Positions 9,297 to 15,791 of a stretch of DNA of 18,057 nt are shown here, in pieces (position 1 is the first letter of the stretch; each line of letters starts with the position of its first letter). Where the stretch lies: assembly GCA_947307505.1 (NCBI GenBank), contig CAMZJG010000004.1, positions 1 through 18,057 of the forward strand, in the 5' to 3' direction. The position numbers and the translations under genes are program-made. The notes below the pieces were generated by a model. It made no database searches, was not told the origin of the DNA, and was given only the letters and a program-made list of their open reading frames with translations. Origin of the DNA: an uncultured Clostridia bacterium. GTDB lineage: Bacteria > Bacillota_A > Clostridia > Oscillospirales > Oscillospiraceae.

Positions 9297-10952
9297 ATGA
9301 AGAAAATCGCATCTTTTCTCTTGATCATTGCCTGTTTGGCAATCCTGTTCGTCCCCGCCGCAGGGGCGGCAGGAGAAGACCTGCAGACGCTGGTGAACGG
9401 AAGCGCCAGGTATATGCTCTCCGCCGTGCCGAAACCGGAGCTTGGCTCCATCGGCGGAGAATGGGCTGTTTTGGGTCTGGCCCGGAGCGGCTATGCCGTG
9501 CCGGGTGGGTACTTCGAGGAATACTACGGCAGGTTGATCCGGGATGTCCAGGCGGTGCAGGGGGTCCTGCACGAAAGAAAGTATACGGAGTATGAACGGG
9601 TCGTCGTCGCCCTCTCCGCCATAGGGAAGGATGCGCGGGATGTGGTGGGATATGACCTGCTGGCCCCTTTGGGGGACTATGACAAGACCGTCTGGCTGGG
9701 GATCAACAGCGCCATATGGGCGCTCATCGCCCTTGACTCCGCGAATTATCCCATGCCGCAGAACCCGGATGCAGAAACCCAGGCTACGCGGCAGATGTAC
9801 ATCGATTATATCCTTGCGGAGGAGCTGGATGAAGGGGGCTGGACCCTGGACCGCCGCACTTCCGCCGATCCCGCCAATCCGGATATCACGGGTATGGCGC
9901 TCCAGGCCCTGGCGAAGTATCGGGACCAGCCTGCGGTGGCTGCGGCCGTCGATCGGGCTCTGACCTGCATGAGCGGCAAGCAGAACGCCCAGGGCGGTTA
10001 TTCCAATGCGGAGGGCGACCCCAATCTGGAAAGCGCGGCACAGGTGCTGGTGGCCCTGTGCGAGCTGGGGATCGGGTGGAACGATCCGAGATTTATAAAA
10101 AATGGAAATACGCTGCTGGACAATATCCTGACCTTCCGTACCGCCTCCGGGGGATTCTACCATGTCGCGGACGGATCCCTCCGGGAAAACGAGAATAATC
10201 AGATGTCGGCGGAGCAGGGGTTTTATACCCTGGTTGCCTGCCTGCGTTACGAAAAAGGCATGAACAGCCTCTACAGAATGACCGACGCCATCAGCATCGG
10301 GGACGCCCCCGTCGTGGAAGAGCGTGCGCCGGGTACGGGGCTTGCAAATAAGGACAAGGATGTGCAGCCCAAGGCAGTGACGAAACCGGGGATCACATTT
10401 GGAGATATCAAGGGCAGCTCCAACAAGGCGGCGATTGAAGCGCTGGCGGCACGGGAGATCATCAACGGGATGGGCGATGACAGATTTGCCCCCAATGCCA
10501 CCATGACGCGGGCGCAGTACGCGACCATCGTGGTGAAAGCCCTGGGCCTGGTGCCAAAGGCTGGCAGCAAGTTCAAGGACGTGGCGGCAAACGCCTGGTA
10601 CGCCGCATATGTGGAAACAGCGAACGCTTATGGCATTGTAAACGGGAGATCGGATACGGAATTCGATCCGGAGGGGACCATCACCCGGCAGGAGGCCGCC
10701 GTGATGACCGTACGGGCGGCCAAGCTCTGCGGGCTGGATACAGCCATTGCAGAAGCGGGGATCAACAATATCCTTTGCGATTATATGGACTATCGAACCA
10801 TCGCTTCCTGGGCCAAGGAAGCCATGGCGTTCTGCTATGCTAACGAACTCCTGGACACATCGTCAATGAACGCTGAGCCGATCCGGGAGATCCTCCGAGG
10901 TGAAGTGGCGGAAATGCTGTACCGGATGCTGGTCCTTGCGAACCTGATCTGA
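9297..10952 (+). CDS. Secreted alpha/alpha-barrel (intrinsic-factor-like) protein with three SLH motifs
   Basis: 551 residues from ATG 9297, chosen because GGAGG lies at 9282-9286 and the product then opens with a textbook signal peptide (MKK, hydrophobic core, cleavage near AGAAG, residues 21-26). An upstream in-frame ATG at 9219 lies within the hairpins and would bury the signal. Residues 27-345 form an alpha/alpha-barrel of the prenyltransferase/squalene-cyclase-like group, the fold of the N-terminal domain of intrinsic factor: GGEW, KYTEYERVVVALSAIGKDA, WALIALDS, GGW, ITGMALQALA, QGGYSN, AAQVLVALCELGI. It closely parallels the barrel of the giant protein (TEYSRVILALTSMG). No acidic DxDD catalytic motif is evident, so binding is more likely than cyclisation. 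Residues 367-545 are three SLH motifs (about 367, 425 and 500), giving wall anchorage. It lacks DUF4430, but the next gene supplies one, starting 10 bases after the stop. It is probably co-translated with that gene. The ligand is inferred. Confidence 0.92.
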   Translation: MKKIASFLLIIACLAILFVPAAGAAGEDLQTLVNGSARYMLSAVPKPELGSIGGEWAVLGLARSGYAVPGGYFEEYYGRLIRDVQAVQGVLHERKYTEYERVVVALSAIGKDARDVVGYDLLAPLGDYDKTVWLGINSAIWALIALDSANYPMPQNPDAETQATRQMYIDYILAEELDEGGWTLDRRTSADPANPDITGMALQALAKYRDQPAVAAAVDRALTCMSGKQNAQGGYSNAEGDPNLESAAQVLVALCELGIGWNDPRFIKNGNTLLDNILTFRTASGGFYHVADGSLRENENNQMSAEQGFYTLVACLRYEKGMNSLYRMTDAISIGDAPVVEERAPGTGLANKDKDVQPKAVTKPGITFGDIKGSSNKAAIEALAAREIINGMGDDRFAPNATMTRAQYATIVVKALGLVPKAGSKFKDVAANAWYAAYVETANAYGIVNGRSDTEFDPEGTITRQEAAVMTVRAAKLCGLDTAIAEAGINNILCDYMDYRTIASWAKEAMAFCYANELLDTSSMNAEPIREILRGEVAEMLYRMLVLANLI

Positions 10953-10962
10953 GGAGACAAGA

Positions 10963-12105
10963 ATGATGAAGAAATTGATGAAAAGAGCCGTATTGTTGGG
11001 CTTGGCCCTGGTCCTGTTGATCTGCCTTATCCCCGCAGAAGCAGTGTCTGCCGCGGGCGGCTCAGGGAGCAAGATTACGGTCTCTTTTCGACTGATTGGT
11101 GCGGAAAAAGCCAAACAAGATGTGGATCTTGGCACGGATCCCTATCTTCCGGCTTATGTGACTTGGATCTCTACCATTGAGTATGAATTGAACGCGGGCT
11201 CAACAGTATACGACCTTTGGGTGCTGGCAACGGGGAACGCGGGGATCCGGAGCGTCGGTGCGAATAGGGACTACGTGAAAACCGTTTATGCACCTGAATC
11301 ATCGGGCAGTTATGCGCTCAGCGAGTTCACCAACGGCAGACGCTCCGGTTGGATGTATACCGTCAACGGAATCCATCCCGGCTATGGCTTGAAGCAGCAA
11401 CCCCTGCACAACGGCGACGCTGTCGTTTGGCACTATGTCAACGATTACAGCTATGAGGTGTCGGACTGGTACAGCGAAGGGCAATGGCAGGCGCTCGGAG
11501 ACGGAACCTATTACAATCTCTGGCTGAATGCGCCGGATTATGCCGGTGGCGTGTCTGTGAGTGTTCTTGGCATTAAAGCGAACAAAGTCAACTCTACTGT
11601 GGGCGAAAAAATCATTTGGACTTCAACCGCAACAGGGGGCAGCGGAACCCTTCAATACGGTTTTCGTATTTACAAAGATGGGGCCTTGGTCAAAAAGAGT
11701 TTTTATGGGACAGCAGCGACCTATAGCTATACTCCTGCGGAAGCCGGAACATATAAGGTAAAAGTCTATGTGAAGGATGCCGCAGGTACGGTGGTTACAA
11801 AAAAGAGCAGCGGTATAACGGTCACGGCTTCTACCGTACCGGTGCTTACTGGCGCAACCGCAGCAGCTGGAAAGATTACGGTAAAGTGGAATGCAGTGAA
11901 CGGCGCAACAAAGTACGCTGTCTACCGCAAAGCAGCGGGGGAAACAAGTTGGACGCGCCTCACAAAAACCTATACCGGGACTACCTACACGGATAAGAGC
12001 GTAGACCTTGTGGCCGGTACAAACTATTCCTACACAGTAAGAGCCCATGTGGACAACGCCTGGAGTGGCTATAACAAAACGGGCGTGAGCGTGAAAGCAA
12101 GATGA
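10963..12105 (+). CDS. Secreted DUF4430 protein with Ig-like and fibronectin type III-like domains
   Basis: 380 residues. ATG 10963 follows GAGGAG (10951-10956), which overlaps the stop codon of the barrel-SLH gene, so the two are tightly coupled. The N-terminus has a signal peptide (MMKKLMKRAVLLGLALVLL, cleavage near VSAAG, about residue 30). Residues 37-190 are a DUF4430 domain (LIGAE, TVYDLW, TNGRRSGWMYTVNG, GDAVVWHYV). Residues about 200-290 resemble a PKD/Ig sandwich (GTLQYGFRIYKDG, YSYTPAEAGTYKVKVYV). Residues 292-380 resemble fibronectin type III (GKITVKWNAVNGATKYAVYRKA, SYTVRA). No SLH, LPXTG or transmembrane anchor is seen, so it should be released or held by protein contact. DUF4430 is the C-terminal beta domain of transcobalamin and intrinsic factor. 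The upstream neighbour has the matching barrel, so the pair may act together in trans. That pairing is an inference. Confidence 0.9.
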   Translation: MMKKLMKRAVLLGLALVLLICLIPAEAVSAAGGSGSKITVSFRLIGAEKAKQDVDLGTDPYLPAYVTWISTIEYELNAGSTVYDLWVLATGNAGIRSVGANRDYVKTVYAPESSGSYALSEFTNGRRSGWMYTVNGIHPGYGLKQQPLHNGDAVVWHYVNDYSYEVSDWYSEGQWQALGDGTYYNLWLNAPDYAGGVSVSVLGIKANKVNSTVGEKIIWTSTATGGSGTLQYGFRIYKDGALVKKSFYGTAATYSYTPAEAGTYKVKVYVKDAAGTVVTKKSSGITVTASTVPVLTGATAAAGKITVKWNAVNGATKYAVYRKAAGETSWTRLTKTYTGTTYTDKSVDLVAGTNYSYTVRAHVDNAWSGYNKTGVSVKAR

Positions 12106-12114
12106 ATTAATAAT

Positions 12115-12122
12115 GTGATAAT
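12115..12122 (+). promoter_or_regulatory. Possible extended -10 promoter element before the lipoprotein gene
   Basis: TGTGATAAT reads as TGn followed by a near-consensus -10 (GATAAT, 12117-12122) in a short AT-rich gap after the fibronectin-domain gene. No convincing -35 is seen 17 bases upstream. It could give the lipoprotein gene its own transcript, but co-transcription from upstream is equally possible. Confidence 0.25.
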
Positions 12123-12156
12123 AACATAGAAGCTTTGCCTTATGAGGAGATATACC

Positions 12157-12846
12157 ATGACAAAGAGTCTTCGAATGCGAGCACTTTTCCTTCTAGTTTT
12201 GCTGCTCGTCTTGCTTCACGCCTGCGGAGGTAAAAACGACCCCGCCGCAGCGCCTACACCGGAGGGAGGCTTCAAGGAGGAGGACATCGCTTACTCCGAG
12301 AGCCAGGGCATGGAATTGGACCCGGAAACGGGCCGTGACAAATACCTCACCGATCCTGTCCCGGAGGGGAAGCCATTACCTGTGGAGCCCCAGGATGCGG
12401 AGGTCACGGATACGGAATACCACTGCATTCTCTCCATCGACTGCAAATCCATACTGAACAATATGGATAAATGCAAAGAGAATAAGCGGGAGCTGGTGCC
12501 GGAAGACGGCTGGATTTTGGAGCCTACCGAGGTTGTGTTCTTTGAAGGAGAATCTGTCTTTCAGGTTCTGAAGCGCACCTGCAAACAGCAGAAGATCCAC
12601 ATGGAGTTCCAGGATACCCCTATCTACAATTCAGCTTATGTTGAAGGAATCCACAATCTTTATGAATTTGACGTGGGCAATCTCAGCGGTTGGATGTACA
12701 GCGTCAACGGCTGGTACCCCAATTATGGCCCTTCGCGCTATGCCCTTAAGGATGGCGACGTGGTGGAATGGCGTTACACCTGCGACCTGGGCTTTGATGT
12801 GGGCGGCGGGTATGCCGTCAGTGGCGGAGACTCGGAAGAAGGATAA
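12157..12846 (+). CDS. DUF4430 lipoprotein, probable extracytoplasmic ligand carrier for the ECF importer
   Basis: 229 residues from ATG 12157. An in-frame ATG at 12142 overlaps the ribosome site GAGGAGA (12144-12150, 6-base spacer), so the later start is preferred. The N-terminus is a lipoprotein signal (MTKSLRMRALFLLVLLLVLL followed by the lipobox LHAC, lipidated Cys at about residue 23) and then a flexible Pro/Gly/Glu-rich linker. Residues about 88-215 form a DUF4430 domain: CILSIDCKSILNNMDKC, VPEDGWIL, SVFQVLKRTC, GIHNLYEFDVGNLSGWMYSVNG, LKDGDVVEWRYTCDLG. Cys residues at both ends of the domain suggest disulfides. DUF4430 lipoproteins of this type commonly sit beside ECF transporter genes in Firmicutes, as here across the intervening toxin-antitoxin pair. 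I infer that it hands a corrinoid or similar ligand to the S component at the membrane surface. Confidence 0.9.
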   Translation: MTKSLRMRALFLLVLLLVLLHACGGKNDPAAAPTPEGGFKEEDIAYSESQGMELDPETGRDKYLTDPVPEGKPLPVEPQDAEVTDTEYHCILSIDCKSILNNMDKCKENKRELVPEDGWILEPTEVVFFEGESVFQVLKRTCKQQKIHMEFQDTPIYNSAYVEGIHNLYEFDVGNLSGWMYSVNGWYPNYGPSRYALKDGDVVEWRYTCDLGFDVGGGYAVSGGDSEEG

Positions 12847-12881
12847 AAAAGCGGGGCGAGTTACCGATCAGGACTCGCCCC
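12845..12881 (-). terminator. Intrinsic terminator of the toxin-antitoxin operon
   Basis: A 9-bp perfect stem pairs 12853-12861 with 12873-12881 around an 11-base loop. Read on the - strand it is followed after two bases by six T residues (12845-12850), the classic intrinsic-terminator form, 7 bases past the toxin stop codon. The T-tract overlaps the stop codon of the + strand lipoprotein gene. On the + strand the stem is followed by a weaker GTTTTC stretch, so it may also stop transcription from the lipoprotein side. Confidence 0.8.
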
Positions 12882-12887
12882 GGCGGT

Positions 12888-13475
12888 TCAGTTTTCAGCA
12901 TCTTCGTAGAGCAGACTCAGAATCGCTTTCTTCGGCCAAATCTCCGTTTCCCAAATGCGGACAGATGTGTCGACAACCTCGCAGATCAGAGAAGGCGCAT
13001 CGCCGGAGTTATCAATCACGCTGGTCCGGTCAGCGATGCGGACGAGCTTTGCCAGATTCTGCAGAGAACGGGTATACCGGCTCCGGATCTTCTCTTCCGG
13101 GACGTCGTTGCCGCCGTTACGCACCCGTTCCTGTACGCGCTGGACATTGATCTCACTGCTGCAGGTCAGCACGAAAACTGCCTGAATATCATACCCGGCT
13201 TCCTTTGCTCGCTGCAGCAGTATAAGATTCCGGTCTGTGGAAAGAACTGTCTCGAAGGTGAAGTCCTGTTTTCCATCCAGAAGGATGTTGCGGATCTTCT
13301 CGGCTTCCTGCGCAGCTTCCAGGTCGGTACAACCGGAAATGCGCTTGATATCGTCCGCATTCACATAAATGCCGACGATTGGCAGCCCCCTCGTTACCGT
13401 GGATTTGCCGGAGCCGTTGGGACCGGCGAAAACCAGGAGGCGGGGTCGGTTTCCGGAAGCATTCTCAGAGGACAT
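12888..13475 (-). CDS. Zeta-toxin-type P-loop kinase (toxin of a toxin-antitoxin pair)
   Basis: 195 residues. Start ATG 13475-13473 has AGGTGG just upstream and overlaps the antitoxin gene by 11 bases. Residues 18-26 are a Walker A loop (GPNGSGKST). They are followed by VNADDI (38-43), FETV (74-77, the acidic residue typical of zeta kinases) and an Arg-rich lid, RVRNGGNDV to IRSRYTRS (117-137). Length and motif order fit the short zeta-toxin/PezT kinase family. Characterised members phosphorylate UDP-N-acetylglucosamine or related cell-wall sugar nucleotides in the cytoplasm, blocking wall synthesis. Overlap with a small DNA-binding protein gene, shared promoter and terminator make it the toxin of a compact operon. 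The substrate is not shown here, and a housekeeping kinase role cannot be excluded. Confidence 0.85.
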   Translation of the reverse strand: MSSENASGNRPRLLVFAGPNGSGKSTVTRGLPIVGIYVNADDIKRISGCTDLEAAQEAEKIRNILLDGKQDFTFETVLSTDRNLILLQRAKEAGYDIQAVFVLTCSSEINVQRVQERVRNGGNDVPEEKIRSRYTRSLQNLAKLVRIADRTSVIDNSGDAPSLICEVVDTSVRIWETEIWPKKAILSLLYEDAEN

Positions 13476-13791
13476 ATTCCACCTGACCGTCCGGATAGAA
13501 CTTCATGAGCTTGCCTGTCTCGGCGTCCAGCCGGGTGACATAAGGCATGGCCGGCAGCGTATCCCGTTCCGCAACGGCCTTGCGGCAGGCAGCCTGAAAT
13601 TCATCGGAATCCAACTCGAAGACGGATTTCTCCGCTGTTTCCAAACGAACAGGAAAGAAGAAGCCTTTTTCGGCATTGAATTTGCGCACAAGGATATTGA
13701 TCACCGTATTCAGCGTAAGACCCATTTCCGAGGCGATTCGGGTCGTTTCCTCCCGAACCGCATCGTCCATACGGATAGAAGTCGTGGACAT
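13465..13791 (-). CDS. RelB/DinJ-like ribbon-helix-helix antitoxin
   Basis: 108 residues. Start ATG 13791-13789 is preceded on the - strand by a GGGGGGAA ribosome site. The N-terminal STTSIRMDDAVREETTRIAS (2-21) then MGLTLNTVINILVRKF has the strand and two helices of a ribbon-helix-helix DNA-binding domain, close to the RelB/DinJ pattern. The C-terminal part (about 46-108) is longer than in a minimal antitoxin and contains FELDSDEFQAACRKAV and an acidic, aromatic tail; it probably binds the toxin. The gene is upstream of and overlaps the zeta-type toxin, the usual antitoxin-first order. It should bind its own promoter, where a short palindrome lies. The pairing with a zeta kinase is less usual, because zeta and PezT toxins classically have epsilon or HTH-type PezA partners. 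Confidence 0.85.
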   Translation of the reverse strand: MSTTSIRMDDAVREETTRIASEMGLTLNTVINILVRKFNAEKGFFFPVRLETAEKSVFELDSDEFQAACRKAVAERDTLPAMPYVTRLDAETGKLMKFYPDGQVEYVL

Positions 13792-13815
13792 AATTAATTC
13801 CCCCCCTGTGCCATC

Positions 13816-13844
13816 AGTATAGCATATGCAGATGATGTGTGCAA
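13816..13844 (-). promoter_or_regulatory. Sigma-70-type promoter of the toxin-antitoxin operon with internal palindrome
   Basis: Read on the - strand: -35 TTGCAC (13844-13839), a 17-base spacer, and an extended -10 TGCTATACT with the hexamer at 13821-13816. The transcript would start near 13809, about 18 bases before the antitoxin ATG. The palindrome GCATATGC (13822-13829) sits at the downstream end of the spacer, next to the -10 hexamer, and is a candidate operator for the antitoxin. The same bases are the upstream region of the divergent TIM-barrel gene. Confidence 0.65.
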
Positions 13845-13886
13845 TACAAACGGCATCATAAATATTACCAGAAAGAAGAACGACAG

Positions 13887-14888
13887 ATGATTCAAAGCAC
13901 TAATTTTCCTCTATCTACTTACAGCATCCAGACCTGCGGAGGCTGGGGGGCACTACACAAGAATGTTGCAGACTTGGGCCTGGACGGGCTGGAGTTTATC
14001 TCCGATCCAGACAATCTTCCGGAGGATATTCCCCACAGCCTTGTGGCCGGGTATCATATGCGCTTTGACCCGGATTGGGTTGATTTTTATCGGCAAAACA
14101 TAGAGGAATTAATCCGCAAATTCGGAAGCATAGAGGTTGCCAAGAGCTTTTACCGATGCAAGACGCCGGAGGACTTGATTCAGGCTTATCGCAGAGACCT
14201 ACGGCTCGCTGTTCGGCTAGGCGCTCCGTATACGGTTTTTCATGTATCGGATGTATCTTTGGAGGAAGGTTATACCTATCGGTGGTTGCACACGGATTAC
14301 GAAGTGCTGGATACAGCCATTGAGTTGATTAATACAATGCTCCGTAATGTGGAACCCACTTTTGATTTTCTCGTGGAAAACCAGTGGTGGCCTGGTTTCA
14401 AGTTTACCGAGCCGGAAAAAACGGAATACCTTTTGTCCAGAATTAATTATCCCCGTGTGGGGATCATGCTGGACACCGGGCACCTGATGAATACCAATTG
14501 GAAGATAAGCAGTCAATGGGAGGGTATTCGGTACATTTTAGACATGATCGAGAAGCATGGGGAGCTTTCAAAATCCATCTACGGCCTGCACTTCCATCAA
14601 TCCGTCAGCGGGGCATATTGCAGAAAAAACATTGGTAAACTCCCGGAGGACTTTCCTTTAGATTACTATGAAGAGTTTTCAAGAAACTACGCTGTGATCC
14701 TCCAGATCGACCGGCATCATCCCTGGACAAATCCGGAGTGTGTGCGCATCCTAAATCGTGTGGAACCGAAGTACCTCACCCACGAACTAAGCTCTGGTCC
14801 GAATCGGACGCAGTTCAGCGCGGTGCGGCGTCAACTCCATACCATACAACATAACGGAGAGATCCCATGGTCACGAAAAAAACGGTAA
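13887..14888 (+). CDS. Xylose-isomerase-like TIM-barrel protein (sugar phosphate isomerase/epimerase superfamily)
   Basis: 333 residues from ATG 13887. GTG 13839 is in frame, but it lies inside the divergent promoter and would add a basic, poorly folded 16-residue tail. Ribosome sites are weak for both (AGAAGA near 13875). The sequence has the repeated strand-helix pattern of the superfamily and candidate metal ligands in the usual strand-end positions: E36 (GLEFIS), H119 (FHVSDV), E164 (LVENQWW), D196 and H199 (MLDTGHLM), H235 and H237 (LHFHQS), E300 (THELSS). No signal peptide is seen, so it is cytoplasmic. It is followed after 6 bases by ecfT, so it is probably expressed with the transporter. 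The substrate is unknown. By context it may act on the imported compound or one of its side groups. Confidence 0.8.
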   Translation: MIQSTNFPLSTYSIQTCGGWGALHKNVADLGLDGLEFISDPDNLPEDIPHSLVAGYHMRFDPDWVDFYRQNIEELIRKFGSIEVAKSFYRCKTPEDLIQAYRRDLRLAVRLGAPYTVFHVSDVSLEEGYTYRWLHTDYEVLDTAIELINTMLRNVEPTFDFLVENQWWPGFKFTEPEKTEYLLSRINYPRVGIMLDTGHLMNTNWKISSQWEGIRYILDMIEKHGELSKSIYGLHFHQSVSGAYCRKNIGKLPEDFPLDYYEEFSRNYAVILQIDRHHPWTNPECVRILNRVEPKYLTHELSSGPNRTQFSAVRRQLHTIQHNGEIPWSRKKR

Positions 14889-14894
14889 ATCGTT

Positions 14895-15791
14895 ATGGCG
14901 AATAGAGATACCTTCTCCGGCTACCACCCGCTGGTGAATTTCCTGTACTTCGCTCTGGTTCTGGTATTCGGAATGTGCTTCATGCATCCGGTCTGCCTGG
15001 TGATCTCCCTGGGCAGCGCCACGGCGTACAATCTATACCTCAAGGGGAGAAAGGGACTTCTTTTCTCCCTTCGTTTCTTGCTGCCCATGATGATCCTGGC
15101 GGCGATCCTGAATCCAGCCTTTAATCATGAGGGCGTTACCATCCTGGGCTATACCCCCAACGACAATCCCATCACCCTGGAGAGCCTCGTCTACGGCGTG
15201 GCCTCCGCCGCCATGCTGGTGAGCGTGGTGCAGTGGTTCTCCTGCTACAATGAAGTCATGACTTCGGACAAGTTCGTGTACCTCTTCGGGCGGATCATTC
15301 CCGCCCTGAGCCTGGTCCTGAGCATGACCCTCCGCTTCGTTCCTAAGTTCACCGCTCAGCTGAAAACCGTTCGCACCGCCCAACAGTGCATCGGGCGGGA
15401 TGTGTCCAATGGCAGCATCGTTCAGCGGGTGAAGCACGGGATCACCATACTCTCCATCCTGGTGACCTGGAGCCTGGAGAACGCCATTGAAACGGCAGAC
15501 AGCATGAAAAGCCGGGGCTACGGCCTGCTTGGGCGAAGCGCCTTTTCCATCTACCGCATGGACAGCCGGGATAAGCTTGCCCTGTTGTGGATCGGCTTCT
15601 GCTGCTGGTATATTGTGTTCGGCTGGATCAGCGGCGGCTTGGAGTTTCGCTACTATCCCTCCATCAAAGGGGCGGGCTTCAGGCCGTTCCCCGTGAGTTT
15701 CCTGCTGGTCTACCTGGCCCTGTGTTTGACGCCCCTGATCCTGAACGGAAGGGAGGATGTAAAATGGAAGTGTTTACAGTCCGGGACCTGA
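14895..15791 (+). CDS. ecfT: ECF transporter transmembrane coupling protein EcfT
   Basis: 298 residues. The N-terminus FSGYHPLVNFLYFALVLVFG is characteristic of EcfT. Several hydrophobic segments follow (about 14-42, 55-75, 95-112, 132-148, 225-245 and 268-288). The long cytoplasmic region carries the coupling-helix motif ENAIETADSMKSRGYG (about 195-210), which includes the conserved Ala/Ser-Arg-Gly signature that contacts the ATPases. EcfT links the S component to the two ATPases in vitamin importers. No good ribosome site precedes the ATG; GGAGAG at 14857-14862 is too far. Translation may therefore be coupled to the preceding gene, which ends 6 bases upstream. The gene overlaps the following ATPase fusion by 28 bases. 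Confidence 0.93.
   Translation: MANRDTFSGYHPLVNFLYFALVLVFGMCFMHPVCLVISLGSATAYNLYLKGRKGLLFSLRFLLPMMILAAILNPAFNHEGVTILGYTPNDNPITLESLVYGVASAAMLVSVVQWFSCYNEVMTSDKFVYLFGRIIPALSLVLSMTLRFVPKFTAQLKTVRTAQQCIGRDVSNGSIVQRVKHGITILSILVTWSLENAIETADSMKSRGYGLLGRSAFSIYRMDSRDKLALLWIGFCCWYIVFGWISGGLEFRYYPSIKGAGFRPFPVSFLLVYLALCLTPLILNGREDVKWKCLQSGT

Noticed and set aside
8964..10163. A 399-codon - strand open frame spanning the gap between the first two genes
   Set aside because: It is antisense to the SLH region, the hairpins and the barrel of the next gene. The product resembles no domain and its extent is explained by codon bias of the + strand genes.
13839..13886. GTG 13839 as start of the TIM-barrel gene
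   Set aside because: It overlaps the -35 of the divergent promoter, lacks a ribosome site and adds a basic tail not expected for the fold.
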